Shown piece after piece: positions 18,029 through 27,268 of a DNA stretch of 64,000 bases. Position 1 is the stretch's first letter, and each line of letters starts with the position of its first letter. The stretch is taken from the NCBI GenBank assembly GCA_001914235.1, contig MQUF01000014.1:66005-130004 (forward strand). Direction: 5' to 3'. A program made the position numbers and the translations under genes. Source of the stretch: Desulfobulbaceae bacterium DB1. Its GTDB lineage: Bacteria > Desulfobacterota > Desulfobulbia > Desulfobulbales > SURF-16. Under the pieces are notes generated by a model. It was not told the DNA's origin. It did no database searches and saw only the letters and a program-made list of their open reading frames with translations.

Positions 18029-19177
18029 TTATATACCGTTGCCGGAGTATGAGTTTTCCGCTTCCATAACCGCCGACCAACCTTTCTTGAAAAGTCTTTC
18101 CAGAAAAGGAACCGAGGCCACGAAAAAATCTTCCGGCACCTTCTGGCCCGTGGTGAGAAAGGAGATGGGGATTTCCGCCCCCGCAATCTGCTGGCATAAT
18201 GCGGCATAGGCTCTCGTTTCATCGAGTTTGGTCAGAATCAACCCGGCGGGCGCCAGCGGGGAATAGGCCGTGATGATCTGTTCCAGATCTTCTTTTTTGG
18301 TGGGAGCGCTCAAGACAAGCTGCAAATCAACCTGATCCAGGGGGGCGAACCAGTCGGCAAGTTCGCTGATGTGCTTTGCGTCATAGGGGCTTTTGCCGGC
18401 GGTGTCGATAATGATCAGGTCGCAGTCCCGATGCCTTTCCACCGACCGGAGCAGGTCCCTGCGCCGCAGGACGATTTCACAGGGAAGCTGCATTATTCTG
18501 GCGTACGTTCTCATCTGATCGGTTGCGCCGATGCGGTAACAGTCCATGGAGATCAGGGCCACTCTGCGTTTTTCCCGGATCTTATACCAGGCGGCGATTT
18601 TTGCCGAAGTGGTCGTTTTGCCGACACCGGTCGGCCCGGTCAGGGCCAGGATAATCGGTTTTTTCCGCCGGCTGAAGTCCGGAGGAGCCACCTGCAGCCG
18701 GCTGATTAACTGGTCGCGCCAGCGGCTCACCTCCTGGGGATCAGGTCGGCTGGGAGGGGTGGGGGCCGAGGGAGCCGCCGTTGATTTGGTTTTCATTGGC
18801 GCTTGAACGCCTTTCTGGCGTAAAATTCCTGCAAAACGCATGCGCAGATCGTGTGATTCCAGGCTGATTTCCTGCTCGGACCTTTTGGGGATCCGATTCG
18901 TTGCGGCAGCATTTGTTTCCCGCTGCTTGGGGCGGAATGTGTCATAGCCGTATATCGCCCCCGTTGTCTTTTCTTCTGCCGGGCTGGCGGAAGCGGCAAG
19001 GGGCACGGTAATTTCTTCAAGATCATAGTCCATTGCCGCCAGGACCTCATAGCGCTGATCGGCGGTACCGGCATTCAAGGTTTTGTTGGCCAGGATGACG
19101 GCACTGTCGCCCAGCTCTTTCTTGACCAGGGCAAAGGCGGTTTTGCTGTCCGGTGCTTCAAATCTTCGTATGCGCAT
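18029..19177 (-). CDS. flhF: Flagellar SRP-like GTPase
   Basis: A 382-residue protein with a basic, variable N-terminal region (1-150), then an SRP-type NG domain. G1 is LALTGPTGVGKTTTSAKIAAWY (about 180), followed by VALISMDCYRIGATDQMRTYA and the G3/G4 region IIIDTAGKSPYD and GLILTKLDE. FlhF recruits the first flagellar parts to the pole. It lies between flhA and flhG; the three are separated by 18 bp and by 15 bp. Confidence 0.95.
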   Translation of the reverse strand: MRIRRFEAPDSKTAFALVKKELGDSAVILANKTLNAGTADQRYEVLAAMDYDLEEITVPLAASASPAEEKTTGAIYGYDTFRPKQRETNAAATNRIPKRSEQEISLESHDLRMRFAGILRQKGVQAPMKTKSTAAPSAPTPPSRPDPQEVSRWRDQLISRLQVAPPDFSRRKKPIILALTGPTGVGKTTTSAKIAAWYKIREKRRVALISMDCYRIGATDQMRTYARIMQLPCEIVLRRRDLLRSVERHRDCDLIIIDTAGKSPYDAKHISELADWFAPLDQVDLQLVLSAPTKKEDLEQIITAYSPLAPAGLILTKLDETRAYAALCQQIAGAEIPISFLTTGQKVPEDFFVASVPFLERLFKKGWSAVMEAENSYSGNGI

Positions 19178-19195
19178 GGGAGCAATTTTTTGAGT

Positions 19196-21304
19196 CTATT
19201 TTTTTCGGTTTATATCAACAGTTCCCAGTGACTGTATCTTCGACTGGCTGGTCAATTCATTATGCGACAATACCACCACTTGGGGGAGAAATCTCTCGAT
19301 AAGTTTGCGCAGATGACGGCGCAGCACCGGGGCGCAGATGATAACCGGCTGATAGCCCTGCTGGGTTACCTTGTCCGCTGCGCTCTGCAGTGATTCAATG
19401 ATTTTCTGCCCCAGGCTCGGGTCAAGGGCAAGAAATGATCCCTGCTCCGAGCTTTGCACCGATTCCCGGATGAGATCCTCCACCTGGGTGCTCAGGGTCA
19501 GAACGGACAAGGTTCCCCCGTCGTCGGCCAGGGTGCTGGTAATGGAGCGCGCCAATTTTTGCCGTACGTATTCGGTCAGGATATCCATATCTTTACTCAT
19601 GGGGGCATAGTCGGCCAGGGTTTCGCAGATGGTCAGCAGGTCCCGGATGGAGACGCGTTCGCGCAGCAGGTTTTGCAACACTTTCTGCAGTTTGCCGAGG
19701 GGAAGCAGGCCGGGAACCAGTTCCTCCACCACCTTGGGATGGGTTTTGGCAAGATTGTCGAGCAGTTTCTGGGTATCCTGGCGTCCCAACAGCTCATCGG
19801 CATGGGTGCGGAGCACCTCGGTCAAGTGAGTCGCCACCACTGTTGACGGATCAACAACCGTGTAACCCGCCAGTTGGGCCTCGTCTTTTTTCTCCTTGCT
19901 GATCCAGCGGGCAGGAAGCTTAAAGGCCGGCTCCACGGTGGGGATGCCGTCAATCTCCCGTTTCGCCGCCCCGGAATCCATGGCCAGGAAGTACCCCATC
20001 ATCAGCTCGCCCCGGGCGATCTCCACGCCTTTAAGCAGCAGGATGTATTCGTCCGGCTTGATCTGCAGGTTGTCGCGCACATGGAGCGGCGGAATGATAA
20101 GGCCCATATCCATGGCAAACTGGCGACGGATGCCGCGAATTCGCTCCAGCAGATCCCCCTCCTGGGATTCGTCCACCAGGGGTATCAGTCCGTAGCCCAC
20201 TTCCAGTTCCAGGGCGTCCAGGGGAAGCAGGGCCTCCACCGTTTCCGGTGATCCGGGTCGCGGCGCGGTTTCCTTTCTTCGTTCTTCCGCCGTTTCTTCT
20301 TCGCTTTTTTCCAGGGCCTGTCGTTGAAAAGCAAACCAGGAAATCAGCCCCATGCCGGCGCCGAGCATCAGGAAGGGGAGATGCGGCAGGCCTGGAATCA
20401 GGCCGAAAAGCATAATGATGCCGGATGAAACCCCCAAGGCCTGGGGCTGTCGGCTGAACTGCGCGGCGAGTTCCTTGCCCATGCTGGTATCCGACGCGGC
20501 CCGGCTGACGATGATACCGGCGGAGGTGGAGATGATAAGCGCGGGAATCTGTGAAACCAGGCCGTCACCGATGGTCAGCAGGGTATAGGTTTCCGCTGCC
20601 TGGCCGATAGCCATATTCTGGAGCAGGACGCCGATAAACAGGCCGCCCATGACGTTGACCATCATGATGACGATGCTGGCAATGGCCTCGCCCCGGACAA
20701 ATTTGCTGGCACCGTCCATGGCGCCGTAGAATTCTGATTGCCGGCTTATTTCAGACCGTCTTTTTTTGGCCGCTTCTTCGTTGATCAGCCCGGCATTAAG
20801 ATCTGCATCAATGGCCATCTGCTTGCCCGGCATGGCGTCAAGGGTGAAGCGGGCGGCGACCTCGGCGATGCGGCCCGAGCCTTTGGTGATGACGATAAAA
20901 TTAATGAGGACCATGATGAGGAAGATAATGAGTCCCACCGCAAAGTTGCCGCCCACGACAAAATTGCCGAAGGACTGAATGACCTTGCCCACCGCGCCCG
21001 GCCCTTCGTGTCCATGCAGCAGAATGAGGCGGGTGGAGGCGATGTTGAGCGACAGCCGGAACAGGGTGGTCAGCAGCAGCAGTGAAGGGAAAGCGGAGAA
21101 CTCAAGCGGATCCGTGTTGTACATGGACACAAGAAGGATCACCAGGCTCATGGTGATACCGAGCGACAGCAGCAGATCGAGGATGAGGGTGGGCAAAGGC
21201 AGGATCATGATTATCAGGATGGATACCACTCCCGCCGCCACGATAAGGCTTGATGGTTCCATGCTGATCGCCTTGAGGCCCATTCTGTCTGTTTTTTCCG
21301 CCAT
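19196..21304 (-). CDS. flhA: Flagellar export gate component FlhA
   Basis: A 702-residue protein, normal for FlhA. About eight membrane helices lie in the first 330 residues, including the FHIPEP-type region (FPSLLLLTTLFRLSLNIASTRLIL) and the conserved cytoplasmic loop with FTLDAMPGKQMAIDADLNAG. The large cytoplasmic domain follows (about 350-700). FlhA forms the nonameric ring that accepts substrates and couples export to the proton gradient. It is read after flhB across a 100-bp gap holding a small inverted repeat. Confidence 0.98.
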   Translation of the reverse strand: MAEKTDRMGLKAISMEPSSLIVAAGVVSILIIMILPLPTLILDLLLSLGITMSLVILLVSMYNTDPLEFSAFPSLLLLTTLFRLSLNIASTRLILLHGHEGPGAVGKVIQSFGNFVVGGNFAVGLIIFLIMVLINFIVITKGSGRIAEVAARFTLDAMPGKQMAIDADLNAGLINEEAAKKRRSEISRQSEFYGAMDGASKFVRGEAIASIVIMMVNVMGGLFIGVLLQNMAIGQAAETYTLLTIGDGLVSQIPALIISTSAGIIVSRAASDTSMGKELAAQFSRQPQALGVSSGIIMLFGLIPGLPHLPFLMLGAGMGLISWFAFQRQALEKSEEETAEERRKETAPRPGSPETVEALLPLDALELEVGYGLIPLVDESQEGDLLERIRGIRRQFAMDMGLIIPPLHVRDNLQIKPDEYILLLKGVEIARGELMMGYFLAMDSGAAKREIDGIPTVEPAFKLPARWISKEKKDEAQLAGYTVVDPSTVVATHLTEVLRTHADELLGRQDTQKLLDNLAKTHPKVVEELVPGLLPLGKLQKVLQNLLRERVSIRDLLTICETLADYAPMSKDMDILTEYVRQKLARSITSTLADDGGTLSVLTLSTQVEDLIRESVQSSEQGSFLALDPSLGQKIIESLQSAADKVTQQGYQPVIICAPVLRRHLRKLIERFLPQVVVLSHNELTSQSKIQSLGTVDINRKK

Positions 21305-21356
21305 TTTTTCCGTTTGTTTTCCGTTTGGTTTTAAAGGTGCCCGGTTCCGGGGTGGT

Positions 21357-21378
21357 ACGTTTTTCTGCCGAAAAACGT
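21357..21378 (-). repeat. Inverted repeat between flhB and flhA
   Basis: ACGTTTTT and AAAAACGT are perfect 8-base arms around CTGCCG. On the minus strand this would make a small hairpin in the flhB-flhA transcript, possibly tuning flhA expression. Confidence 0.33.
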
Positions 21379-21404
21379 GAACTCACAACCCGCTCTTGCT
21401 TGAG

Positions 21405-22475
21405 TTACGCACTCTTTTTCTTCAGACCATACACATAGGCAAGGACTTCGGCAACCGCCTGGAAGAGATTTTCCGGTATCTGCTCGTTGATTTCAACATT
21501 TTTGTACAAAGCCTGGGCAAGAGGTTTGTCCTCGACAATGGGTATGTTGTGTTCGCGGGCGATTTCCTTGATCCGTTTGGCGATGACACCCGCCCCCTTG
21601 GCTATTATCGTCGGCGCGCTCATGACGGAGCTGTCGTAAGTCAGGGCGATTGCCAGGCGGGTGGGGTTGGTGATAATGACATCGGCTTTCGGGACCTCGG
21701 TCATCATCCGTTTGCGGGCCATCTGCATCTGGATGGAGCGGATGCGACCCTTGACATGGGGGTCGCCTTCCGTCATTTTTGCTTCTTCTTTTACCTCCTG
21801 CTTGGTCATCATCATTTTTTTCATGAATTGCCAGCGTTGGAAGGCGTAATCAAGCGCGGCAAGGACCGCGATAATGATCGCCGCCTTGAGAAATATCCAG
21901 AAGGAAACCTTGGCGTAAAAGGCAAGGATGGGAAGCGGTTCCTGGTCCATCAGGGGGAGGAAATCATCCAGGTTTTTCATGATTTCCCTGTAGGCCACAT
22001 AGGTGACAATGACCAGCTTGGCAATGGATTTGACCGTGTTGGCCATCGTCTGCAGGGAAAACATTCGTCCCATGCCTTTGATCGGGTCTATTTTCTCCAG
22101 TTTCGGCGACATTTTTTCCGTGGTGAAAAGAAATCCGATCTGGGCGTAATTTGCCGCAAGGGCGGTGATGAAAAGGACGGCCATCAGCGGCACGGTGAGC
22201 AGGGCAACATGCTGCATGGACTCCATGGTGAGAAAGGTCATGTTGTCCGGGATGATCGTGATGCTGTGCAGTTGCGAGAGATAATGCCGCAGCAGGGTCA
22301 GCATCTTTTCCAGCATGTAGCCGCTGGACATGTAGATGGTCAGCAGGCCGACCAGCAGCACGGCGGCGGAAGGTATTTCCATGCTTTTCGCCACGTCGCC
22401 TTTTTTTCTGGAGTCCTGCAGCCGGCGTCCGGTGGGTTGTTCGGTTTTTTCCTGACCGCTTTGTTCTTCCGCCAT
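21405..22475 (-). CDS. flhB: Flagellar export switch protein FlhB
   Basis: A 356-residue protein with a charged N-terminus (TEQPTGRRLQDSRKKGDVAKS), four membrane helices (about 35-205) and a cytoplasmic domain. The autocleavage site is at residues 270-273, read as NPTR where most FlhB proteins have NPTH. Asn-Pro, the residues that undergo cleavage, are kept. FlhB switches the export apparatus from rod/hook to filament substrates. GGGAGGA lies before the start; three bp separate it from fliR. Confidence 0.97.
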   Translation of the reverse strand: MAEEQSGQEKTEQPTGRRLQDSRKKGDVAKSMEIPSAAVLLVGLLTIYMSSGYMLEKMLTLLRHYLSQLHSITIIPDNMTFLTMESMQHVALLTVPLMAVLFITALAANYAQIGFLFTTEKMSPKLEKIDPIKGMGRMFSLQTMANTVKSIAKLVIVTYVAYREIMKNLDDFLPLMDQEPLPILAFYAKVSFWIFLKAAIIIAVLAALDYAFQRWQFMKKMMMTKQEVKEEAKMTEGDPHVKGRIRSIQMQMARKRMMTEVPKADVIITNPTRLAIALTYDSSVMSAPTIIAKGAGVIAKRIKEIAREHNIPIVEDKPLAQALYKNVEINEQIPENLFQAVAEVLAYVYGLKKKSA

Positions 22476-22478
22476 GGC

Positions 22479-23270
22479 TTATCCTCCCATGCCGCGGGCA
22501 AGTTGCGGCAGCACGCGACCCAGCATTTCAAACTGACTAATCATCAGGGGCAGAAAAAAGGTCAGGGACAGGCCGACAAAAATCAGGCCGACCCCGATAT
22601 TAAGCGGCATGCCGACAATGAGGATAGGGATCTGCGGCACGGTTTTGGCGATGATGCCCATGGCCACATGGGTGAAAAAGACGGCGGCCGAGGCAGGCGC
22701 CATGATTTTGACGGACATGACAAACATATGTGCCCCTCCCTGTGTCAACCCTTCAAACGTCGGCCGGCCGACATGCAGGGTGCCGGGCGCAACCCAGGAA
22801 AAACTGTCAAGCAGGGTCTGGATGTAAAGATGGTGACCGTTGACGCTCAGGAAAATAAGAATGGCGATGATGTTCCAGAACTGGCCCACCAGGGAGGTTT
22901 GGATGCCGTACTGCGGATCCATGACCCCGGCCATGCCCATGCCCATCTGGATGCCCACCATCTGGCCCGCGATCTGGATGGCGTCAAAGATAAAGCGGGT
23001 GAAAACGGCGAGTATCGCGGCAAAGCAGACCTCGCTGACGATAAAAATAAGAAAGCCGAGTACCGACCCGGGCAGTTGTTCGGCCGTCACCGGCACCACC
23101 GGGGCAAGAACCAGTGCCGTGGCAAAGGTCAGCAGGATTTTCACCTGCGACGGCACGTTGTTGGAACCGGTAACGGGCATGAGAAACAGCAGCGGACCCA
23201 CCCGTATCATGATAATGATCAGGATGAGAAACTGATTGAGACTCCAGGAAAGAAGAGATGGGTCAACCAT
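22479..23270 (-). CDS. fliR: Flagellar export gate component FliR
   Basis: A 263-residue membrane protein with about six helices and the family pattern RVGPLLFLMPVTGSNNVPSQVKILLTFATALVL near the N-terminus. FliP, FliQ and FliR form the helical export gate, and the three genes are in the normal order with short gaps (14 bp after fliQ). Length fits the family. Confidence 0.96.
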   Translation of the reverse strand: MVDPSLLSWSLNQFLILIIIMIRVGPLLFLMPVTGSNNVPSQVKILLTFATALVLAPVVPVTAEQLPGSVLGFLIFIVSEVCFAAILAVFTRFIFDAIQIAGQMVGIQMGMGMAGVMDPQYGIQTSLVGQFWNIIAILIFLSVNGHHLYIQTLLDSFSWVAPGTLHVGRPTFEGLTQGGAHMFVMSVKIMAPASAAVFFTHVAMGIIAKTVPQIPILIVGMPLNIGVGLIFVGLSLTFFLPLMISQFEMLGRVLPQLARGMGG

Positions 23271-23284
23271 GATTTTCCTGTTGG

Positions 23285-23554
23285 TCAGCGGATGATATCC
23301 GGGATGCTGAGAAAAAGATTGCTGGTGTAATCACTTAATTTAATCAGCATCCAGGATGAGAAAAAAAGAAGGGCCAGCATGACCGCGACAATTTTGGGGA
23401 CAAAGGTCAGGGTCATCTCCTGAATCTGGGTGGTGGCCTGAAACAAAGCGACGAGCAGGCCTACCACCATGCCGACCAGCAGCAGCGGCGCGGACAGCAG
23501 CAGGGTGATGGAAATGGCATTCTGGCCCAATGTGACTGCTTCCATGGGGATCAT
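23285..23554 (-). CDS. fliQ: Flagellar export gate component FliQ
   Basis: An 89-residue protein with two membrane helices joined by the conserved ALFQATTQIQEMTLTFVPKI loop, the usual length for FliQ. The start at 23554 lies eight bases after GGAG and two bases beyond the fliP stop; a longer frame from 23602 would overlap fliP and lacks support. Confidence 0.96.
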   Translation of the reverse strand: MIPMEAVTLGQNAISITLLLSAPLLLVGMVVGLLVALFQATTQIQEMTLTFVPKIVAVMLALLFFSSWMLIKLSDYTSNLFLSIPDIIR

Positions 23555-23556
23555 GG

Positions 23557-24303
23557 CTATACTCCGAAACTTTTCACCAGCGAGCCGACGATGAGATACC
23601 ACCCGTCGACCAGGACAAAAAGCAGTAATTTGAAGGGCAGGGAAACCATGACCGGCGGCAGCATCATCATGCCCATGGAGAGCAGGACGCTGGCCACCAC
23701 CATGTCGATAACCAGAAAGGGCAGAAAGAGGATAAAACCGATCTGGAAGGCGGTTTTCAACTCACTGATAATAAATGACGGGATGAGGATGGAAGTGGGT
23801 ACCTCATCCTTGTTGGCCGGTTTTTCCATTTTGGCAATGCCGAGAAAAAGGGCCAGATCCTTTTCCCTGGTCTGTTTGAACATGAAGGAGCGCAGGGGGG
23901 TGATGCCCGCGTCATAGGCCTGCTGCAGACTGATTTTTTCGTCCATGTATGGTTTGACCGCGGTTTCATTCATTTCTTTCAGCACCGGACTCATGATGAA
24001 CAGGGTCAGAAAGAGGGCAAGCCCGATGAGCAGCTGGGTCGGCGGCATCTGCTGGGTACCCAGGGCGCTGCGCAGAAAGGAAAAGGCGATAACCAGCCGG
24101 GTGAAACAGGTGGTCATCAGGACGATGGCCGGAGCGATGGAGAGGACGGTGAAGAGGAGCAGGATCTCGATGAGCACCGCGACCTTTTTGGGATCCTCGG
24201 TTTCCGCAAGGCCGACCTGCACGGTGGGCAAAGTGACGGCCAGTGCCTCTGTCGCAATAAAGAGAAGGATAAAAGGGATCAACAGCGGGAAAAGCTTTTT
24301 CAT
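23557..24303 (-). CDS. fliP: Flagellar export gate component FliP
   Basis: A 248-residue protein with an N-terminal signal-like segment (LLIPFILLFIATEALA) and four further helices. Family stretches include SIAPAIVLMTTCFTRLVIAFSFLRSALGTQQMPPTQLLIGLALFLT and IGFILFLPFLVIDMVVASVLLSMGMMMLPPVMVSLPFKLLLF. It forms the core pentamer of the export gate. It overlaps fliO by 4 bp. Confidence 0.97.
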   Translation of the reverse strand: MKKLFPLLIPFILLFIATEALAVTLPTVQVGLAETEDPKKVAVLIEILLLFTVLSIAPAIVLMTTCFTRLVIAFSFLRSALGTQQMPPTQLLIGLALFLTLFIMSPVLKEMNETAVKPYMDEKISLQQAYDAGITPLRSFMFKQTREKDLALFLGIAKMEKPANKDEVPTSILIPSFIISELKTAFQIGFILFLPFLVIDMVVASVLLSMGMMMLPPVMVSLPFKLLLFVLVDGWYLIVGSLVKSFGV

Positions 24304-24815
24304 TTGCCGCCTCTTTTTAACGCCTTGTCGAGCAGGGTGGAAAAGGACTTCGCCGCTTGCCGGCCATTTGCTTTGCCGCCGGAGAGAGGGAGGTCGGCGC
24401 AGTCCAGCTCCAATCGGCTCAGCAGGGTAATCTGCTGATCCGTCACCCCGAGTGCCAGGGTTTTGTCCGCCACCTGGACCACGGCGATGAATTTTTTCGG
24501 GGCGATCATTTTCGTGTCGAGAATCTTGATGAGCGCCCCCTGGCCGATTCCGGAACGGGCAAGCCCCAGTTTCCGGAGCCAGGCGGAGAGAAGCAGCATC
24601 AGTCCGACCGTGAGGATCAGGGCGCCGAAAACCTTCAGCAGGGTGAGCCCAAGGGATGCGGCCTGTGCCATATCCACCGCCGGAGTGACCGGGCTTGCGC
24701 CGGGCTGCTCCGCACCACCGGCCGCAGCCGCCAAAAGCGGCACGGTCGCTCCTATGAGCAGCGACCAGCGAAGAGATCGGGCAGCAAAGTTCTGGGTGTG
24801 TCGGGTCATGGCCAT
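24300..24815 (-). CDS. fliO: Flagellar export assembly protein FliO
   Basis: A 171-residue protein with a signal-like N-terminus (about 15-34), a membrane helix (about 57-80, LLKVFGALILTVGLMLLLSAWL) and a FliO-type cytoplasmic domain (IKILDTKMIAPKKFIAVVQVADKTLALGVTDQQITLLSRL). FliO is a scaffold for assembly of the FliP ring. The ATGA overlap with fliP and place in the operon back the call. Confidence 0.9.
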   Translation of the reverse strand: MAMTRHTQNFAARSLRWSLLIGATVPLLAAAAGGAEQPGASPVTPAVDMAQAASLGLTLLKVFGALILTVGLMLLLSAWLRKLGLARSGIGQGALIKILDTKMIAPKKFIAVVQVADKTLALGVTDQQITLLSRLELDCADLPLSGGKANGRQAAKSFSTLLDKALKRGGK

Positions 24816-24861
24816 ATGGTTCCGGTATCTCCGCTATTCCTTTGGGCAGGGCATGAATGGA

Positions 24862-25314
24862 TTATGCCATATTTTTAATACGGTCGGCCTGGCTGATGAT
24901 TTCTGTTATTCTGACCCCGAAGCGTTCATTGACGACAATAACCTCGCCTTTGCCGAGCAGCTTTCTGTTGATGTAGATTTCCACCGGCTCTCCGGCCGCC
25001 TTTTCCAGTTCCACCACCGATCCTTGAGTCAGTTGCAGCATTTTGTCGATTATCATGCTGGTTCTGCCCAGTTCCACCGAGACATCAAGGGGGATGTCGA
25101 GCAGGAAATCAAGGTTGTGGGATCCGGACGGGGCAGGGGTGCTGCCGTTTAATTCGTCGAAGCCGGCAGGATGGGCGTCGCCGCCTCCGTTCTTGGCGGC
25201 CAGGGAATCCCAGTCGTCTCCTCCCGCCGCTTCGGCGCCGTTACTTGCGCCTTTTTTGGGATTTGCCTCTTCCAGCGCGCTTGCCCAGGCATCGTCCAAA
25301 GATTCGTCAGCCAT
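24862..25314 (-). CDS. fliN: Flagellar motor switch protein FliN
   Basis: A 150-residue protein with a low-complexity acidic N-terminal half and the SpoA domain in the last 80 residues (LDFLLDIPLDVSVELGRTSMIIDKMLQLTQGSVVELEKAAGEPVEIYINRKLLGKGEVIVV). FliN with FliM forms the C-ring that CheY-P acts on and that receives export cargo. GGAGACTG precedes the start. Confidence 0.97.
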   Translation of the reverse strand: MADESLDDAWASALEEANPKKGASNGAEAAGGDDWDSLAAKNGGGDAHPAGFDELNGSTPAPSGSHNLDFLLDIPLDVSVELGRTSMIIDKMLQLTQGSVVELEKAAGEPVEIYINRKLLGKGEVIVVNERFGVRITEIISQADRIKNMA

Positions 25315-25370
25315 TTTCAGTCTCCATAGTCGGTCACGTGGTATTGCTCGTAACAGCTGTTTTTCCGCTG

Positions 25371-26360
25371 TCAGTCTCTTTCCTGGTCAAACACTTTTCG
25401 CTTGATGAGAAAAGCCTTGTTGCCGCGATGGATGCCCGGGGAACCCATGTATTTGCGGATGCCCGAGACAAAGGCCGGCATCATTTCGTCTTTTCTCTTG
25501 TCAAGCTGGATAATATCGCCGATCTCAAGGCTCAGGACATCGCCGGCCGGCAGTTGTGTCCGGCCAAGTTCCACTTTCATATCCACGGACACATGCTTGA
25601 TGTTTTCCGTCAGAATGCGTTTCAGGCTGATGTCCTCATCGCTTTGTTCCCTTTGGAAGGTGGTCATCAGTTTTTGTTTGACCGATTCGAGATTGGACAG
25701 TGGGATGCATGCGGTGATGCTGCCCACGGCGCGATCCATGTCCACCTCGTAGCGGTTGATGATGACGACGTCCTCCGGTTGGCAGATTTTGGCAAACTGG
25801 GGGTTGATTTCGCTGCGGATGTGCTGCACCTTGATCGGCTGCAGCGAGTACCATGCCTTTTCCAGATCGCTCAGGAGAAGATTGACGATGCGCTGGATCA
25901 GCCGCTGTTCGATGCCGGTAAAGTCGCGCCCCTCGATGCGGACATTGCGGGTGCCGCTGCCGCCCAGAAAACTTTCGACCAAGGCAAAAACCAGCTTGGG
26001 TTCTATGACAAAAAGGGCGTGACCCCGAAACGGATCCATCTTGAAGATCTGCAGACTGCTGGGAACCGGCAGGGTTCGGACAAAGGCGCCGAATCGTTCA
26101 AGTTCCATGGGGACGGCGGTAATGTCGAGAATGCGTCTGAGCGCCGCCGAGATGGAGGTTCTGATGGAGCGTAAAAACACATCGTTGATGGCCTCCATGG
26201 CCGGCATCTTGACCTGAACGATGCGTTCCTGGCGGCTGAAGTCGTACGCGGTGTATTCGAGCGACTCCTCGTCAAGCTGCTCTTCGGGCTCTTCAATATC
26301 GCCGCCGGCAATCCCTTTTAAGAGGGCATCAACTTCGTCTTGGCTGAGGATCTGTTCCAT
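25371..26360 (-). CDS. fliM: Flagellar motor switch protein FliM
   Basis: A 329-residue protein starting MEQILSQDEVDALLKGI, the N-terminal CheY-P-binding peptide (core LSQxEIDALL). The middle CheC-like domain has the GGSGTRN loop, and the C-terminal SpoA domain ends in ELGRTQLPAGDVLSLEIGDIIQLDK. FliM sits in the C-ring and passes CheY-P binding on to FliG. Genes fliL, fliM and fliN are spaced by 53 and 56 bp. Confidence 0.98.
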   Translation of the reverse strand: MEQILSQDEVDALLKGIAGGDIEEPEEQLDEESLEYTAYDFSRQERIVQVKMPAMEAINDVFLRSIRTSISAALRRILDITAVPMELERFGAFVRTLPVPSSLQIFKMDPFRGHALFVIEPKLVFALVESFLGGSGTRNVRIEGRDFTGIEQRLIQRIVNLLLSDLEKAWYSLQPIKVQHIRSEINPQFAKICQPEDVVIINRYEVDMDRAVGSITACIPLSNLESVKQKLMTTFQREQSDEDISLKRILTENIKHVSVDMKVELGRTQLPAGDVLSLEIGDIIQLDKRKDEMMPAFVSGIRKYMGSPGIHRGNKAFLIKRKVFDQERD

Positions 26361-26413
26361 GGAGCTTTCGTTGTCTCATAAAAAAAATAATTAAAGATCC
26401 GCTGCGTTTGAAT

Positions 26414-26914
26414 TCACTGCACAACAAATTCGGAAAAATAGATGTTTTTGATTTTGTCCGGTTTGGTGACGCGGGAAAATCGTTCGAGCAGCTCATCCCT
26501 GATGCGCAGTTTGCCTTCCGGTGTCATGACTTCTTCAAATGAGAGGCTGGTCAGCATCATAATAACAATGTCCCGCAGTTTTGGCGCGAGCTTTTGCGTT
26601 CGTTCCGATGCTTCAAGCGATTCAAGCTCCATGCTGATGGTCATTTTCAGGTAACGGTTTCCTTTCGGATCAGCGAGATTGACGACAAATGGATCCAGGG
26701 TGACAATTTCCCCAACCGTCGGGGGCAATTCGGTTTTCTGGTCAATAAGCTCTTCCACCGGAGTGGGAGGGGGGGCGAGAAATTTGGTGTAGGCGAAAAA
26801 ACCGCCGCCGCCCAACAGGAGAATTGCGGATCCCAAAATGATGAAGAGCATGGTTTTTGATTTTTTTTTCGGTTGCTCGGTGCCGTCTGCTGCCTTGGCG
26901 TCAACGTCTGCCAT
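26414..26914 (-). CDS. fliL: Flagellar basal-body protein FliL
   Basis: A 166-residue protein with a short Lys-rich cytoplasmic tail, one membrane helix (about 24-44, TMLFIILGSAILLLGGGGFFAYT) and a periplasmic FliL domain ending VTKPDKIKNIYFSEFVVQ. It surrounds the stators and supports torque. The start at 26914 gives MADVDAKAADG after a G-rich stretch; a longer frame from 26980 would run over the sigma-54 promoter and is rejected. First gene of the flagellar operon here. Confidence 0.93.
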   Translation of the reverse strand: MADVDAKAADGTEQPKKKSKTMLFIILGSAILLLGGGGFFAYTKFLAPPPTPVEELIDQKTELPPTVGEIVTLDPFVVNLADPKGNRYLKMTISMELESLEASERTQKLAPKLRDIVIMMLTSLSFEEVMTPEGKLRIRDELLERFSRVTKPDKIKNIYFSEFVVQ

Positions 26915-26976
26915 GGTGGTTTCCCCCCCCCTGAAAAAGATGTACAGCCGATAATTTTGTCTGCTTATGGTTCCTG

Positions 26977-26991
26977 GCAAGTATTATGCCA
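26977..26991 (-). promoter_or_regulatory. Sigma-54 promoter of the fliL flagellar operon
   Basis: On the minus strand TGGCATAATACTTGC has TGGCA and TTGC at exact -24/-12 spacing (one mismatch from TGGCAC). The predicted start is near 26965, about 50 bases before fliL. Sigma-54 control of middle flagellar genes is common in polar-flagellated bacteria. The rest of the 354-bp gap to aconitase (26992-27268) shows only the ribosome site of the next gene. Confidence 0.7.
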
Positions 26992-27268
26992 TAGTTGTTT
27001 TGATTAGTAAATCATTGCTTAACGGTTTGTATTGCTTGAAAGAGTTACCGGCCGCCGGCGTTGCCTGCGGGGAAAAAGAAAGAAGGGGAAAAGATCAAGG
27101 GTCATTTTTCTGACTTCGAGTGGATGAAAAGTCAAGAAATGCAACACGAATGACCGGGCAAGGGCGTCCGGCGGCGTGAACAGCGGTGACAAACAGCGCT
27201 CTTTGTGGTAAATGAATCTCTCATTTTAAATCGAAAATATAAATCAGCAGAGGATAAGGAGCGTTGCA

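Noticed and set aside
21396-23330. Long plus-strand open frame opposite flhB and fliR
   Set aside because: It is very rich in His, Gly and Asp and lies exactly opposite two clear flagellar genes; it is a mirror effect of their codon use.
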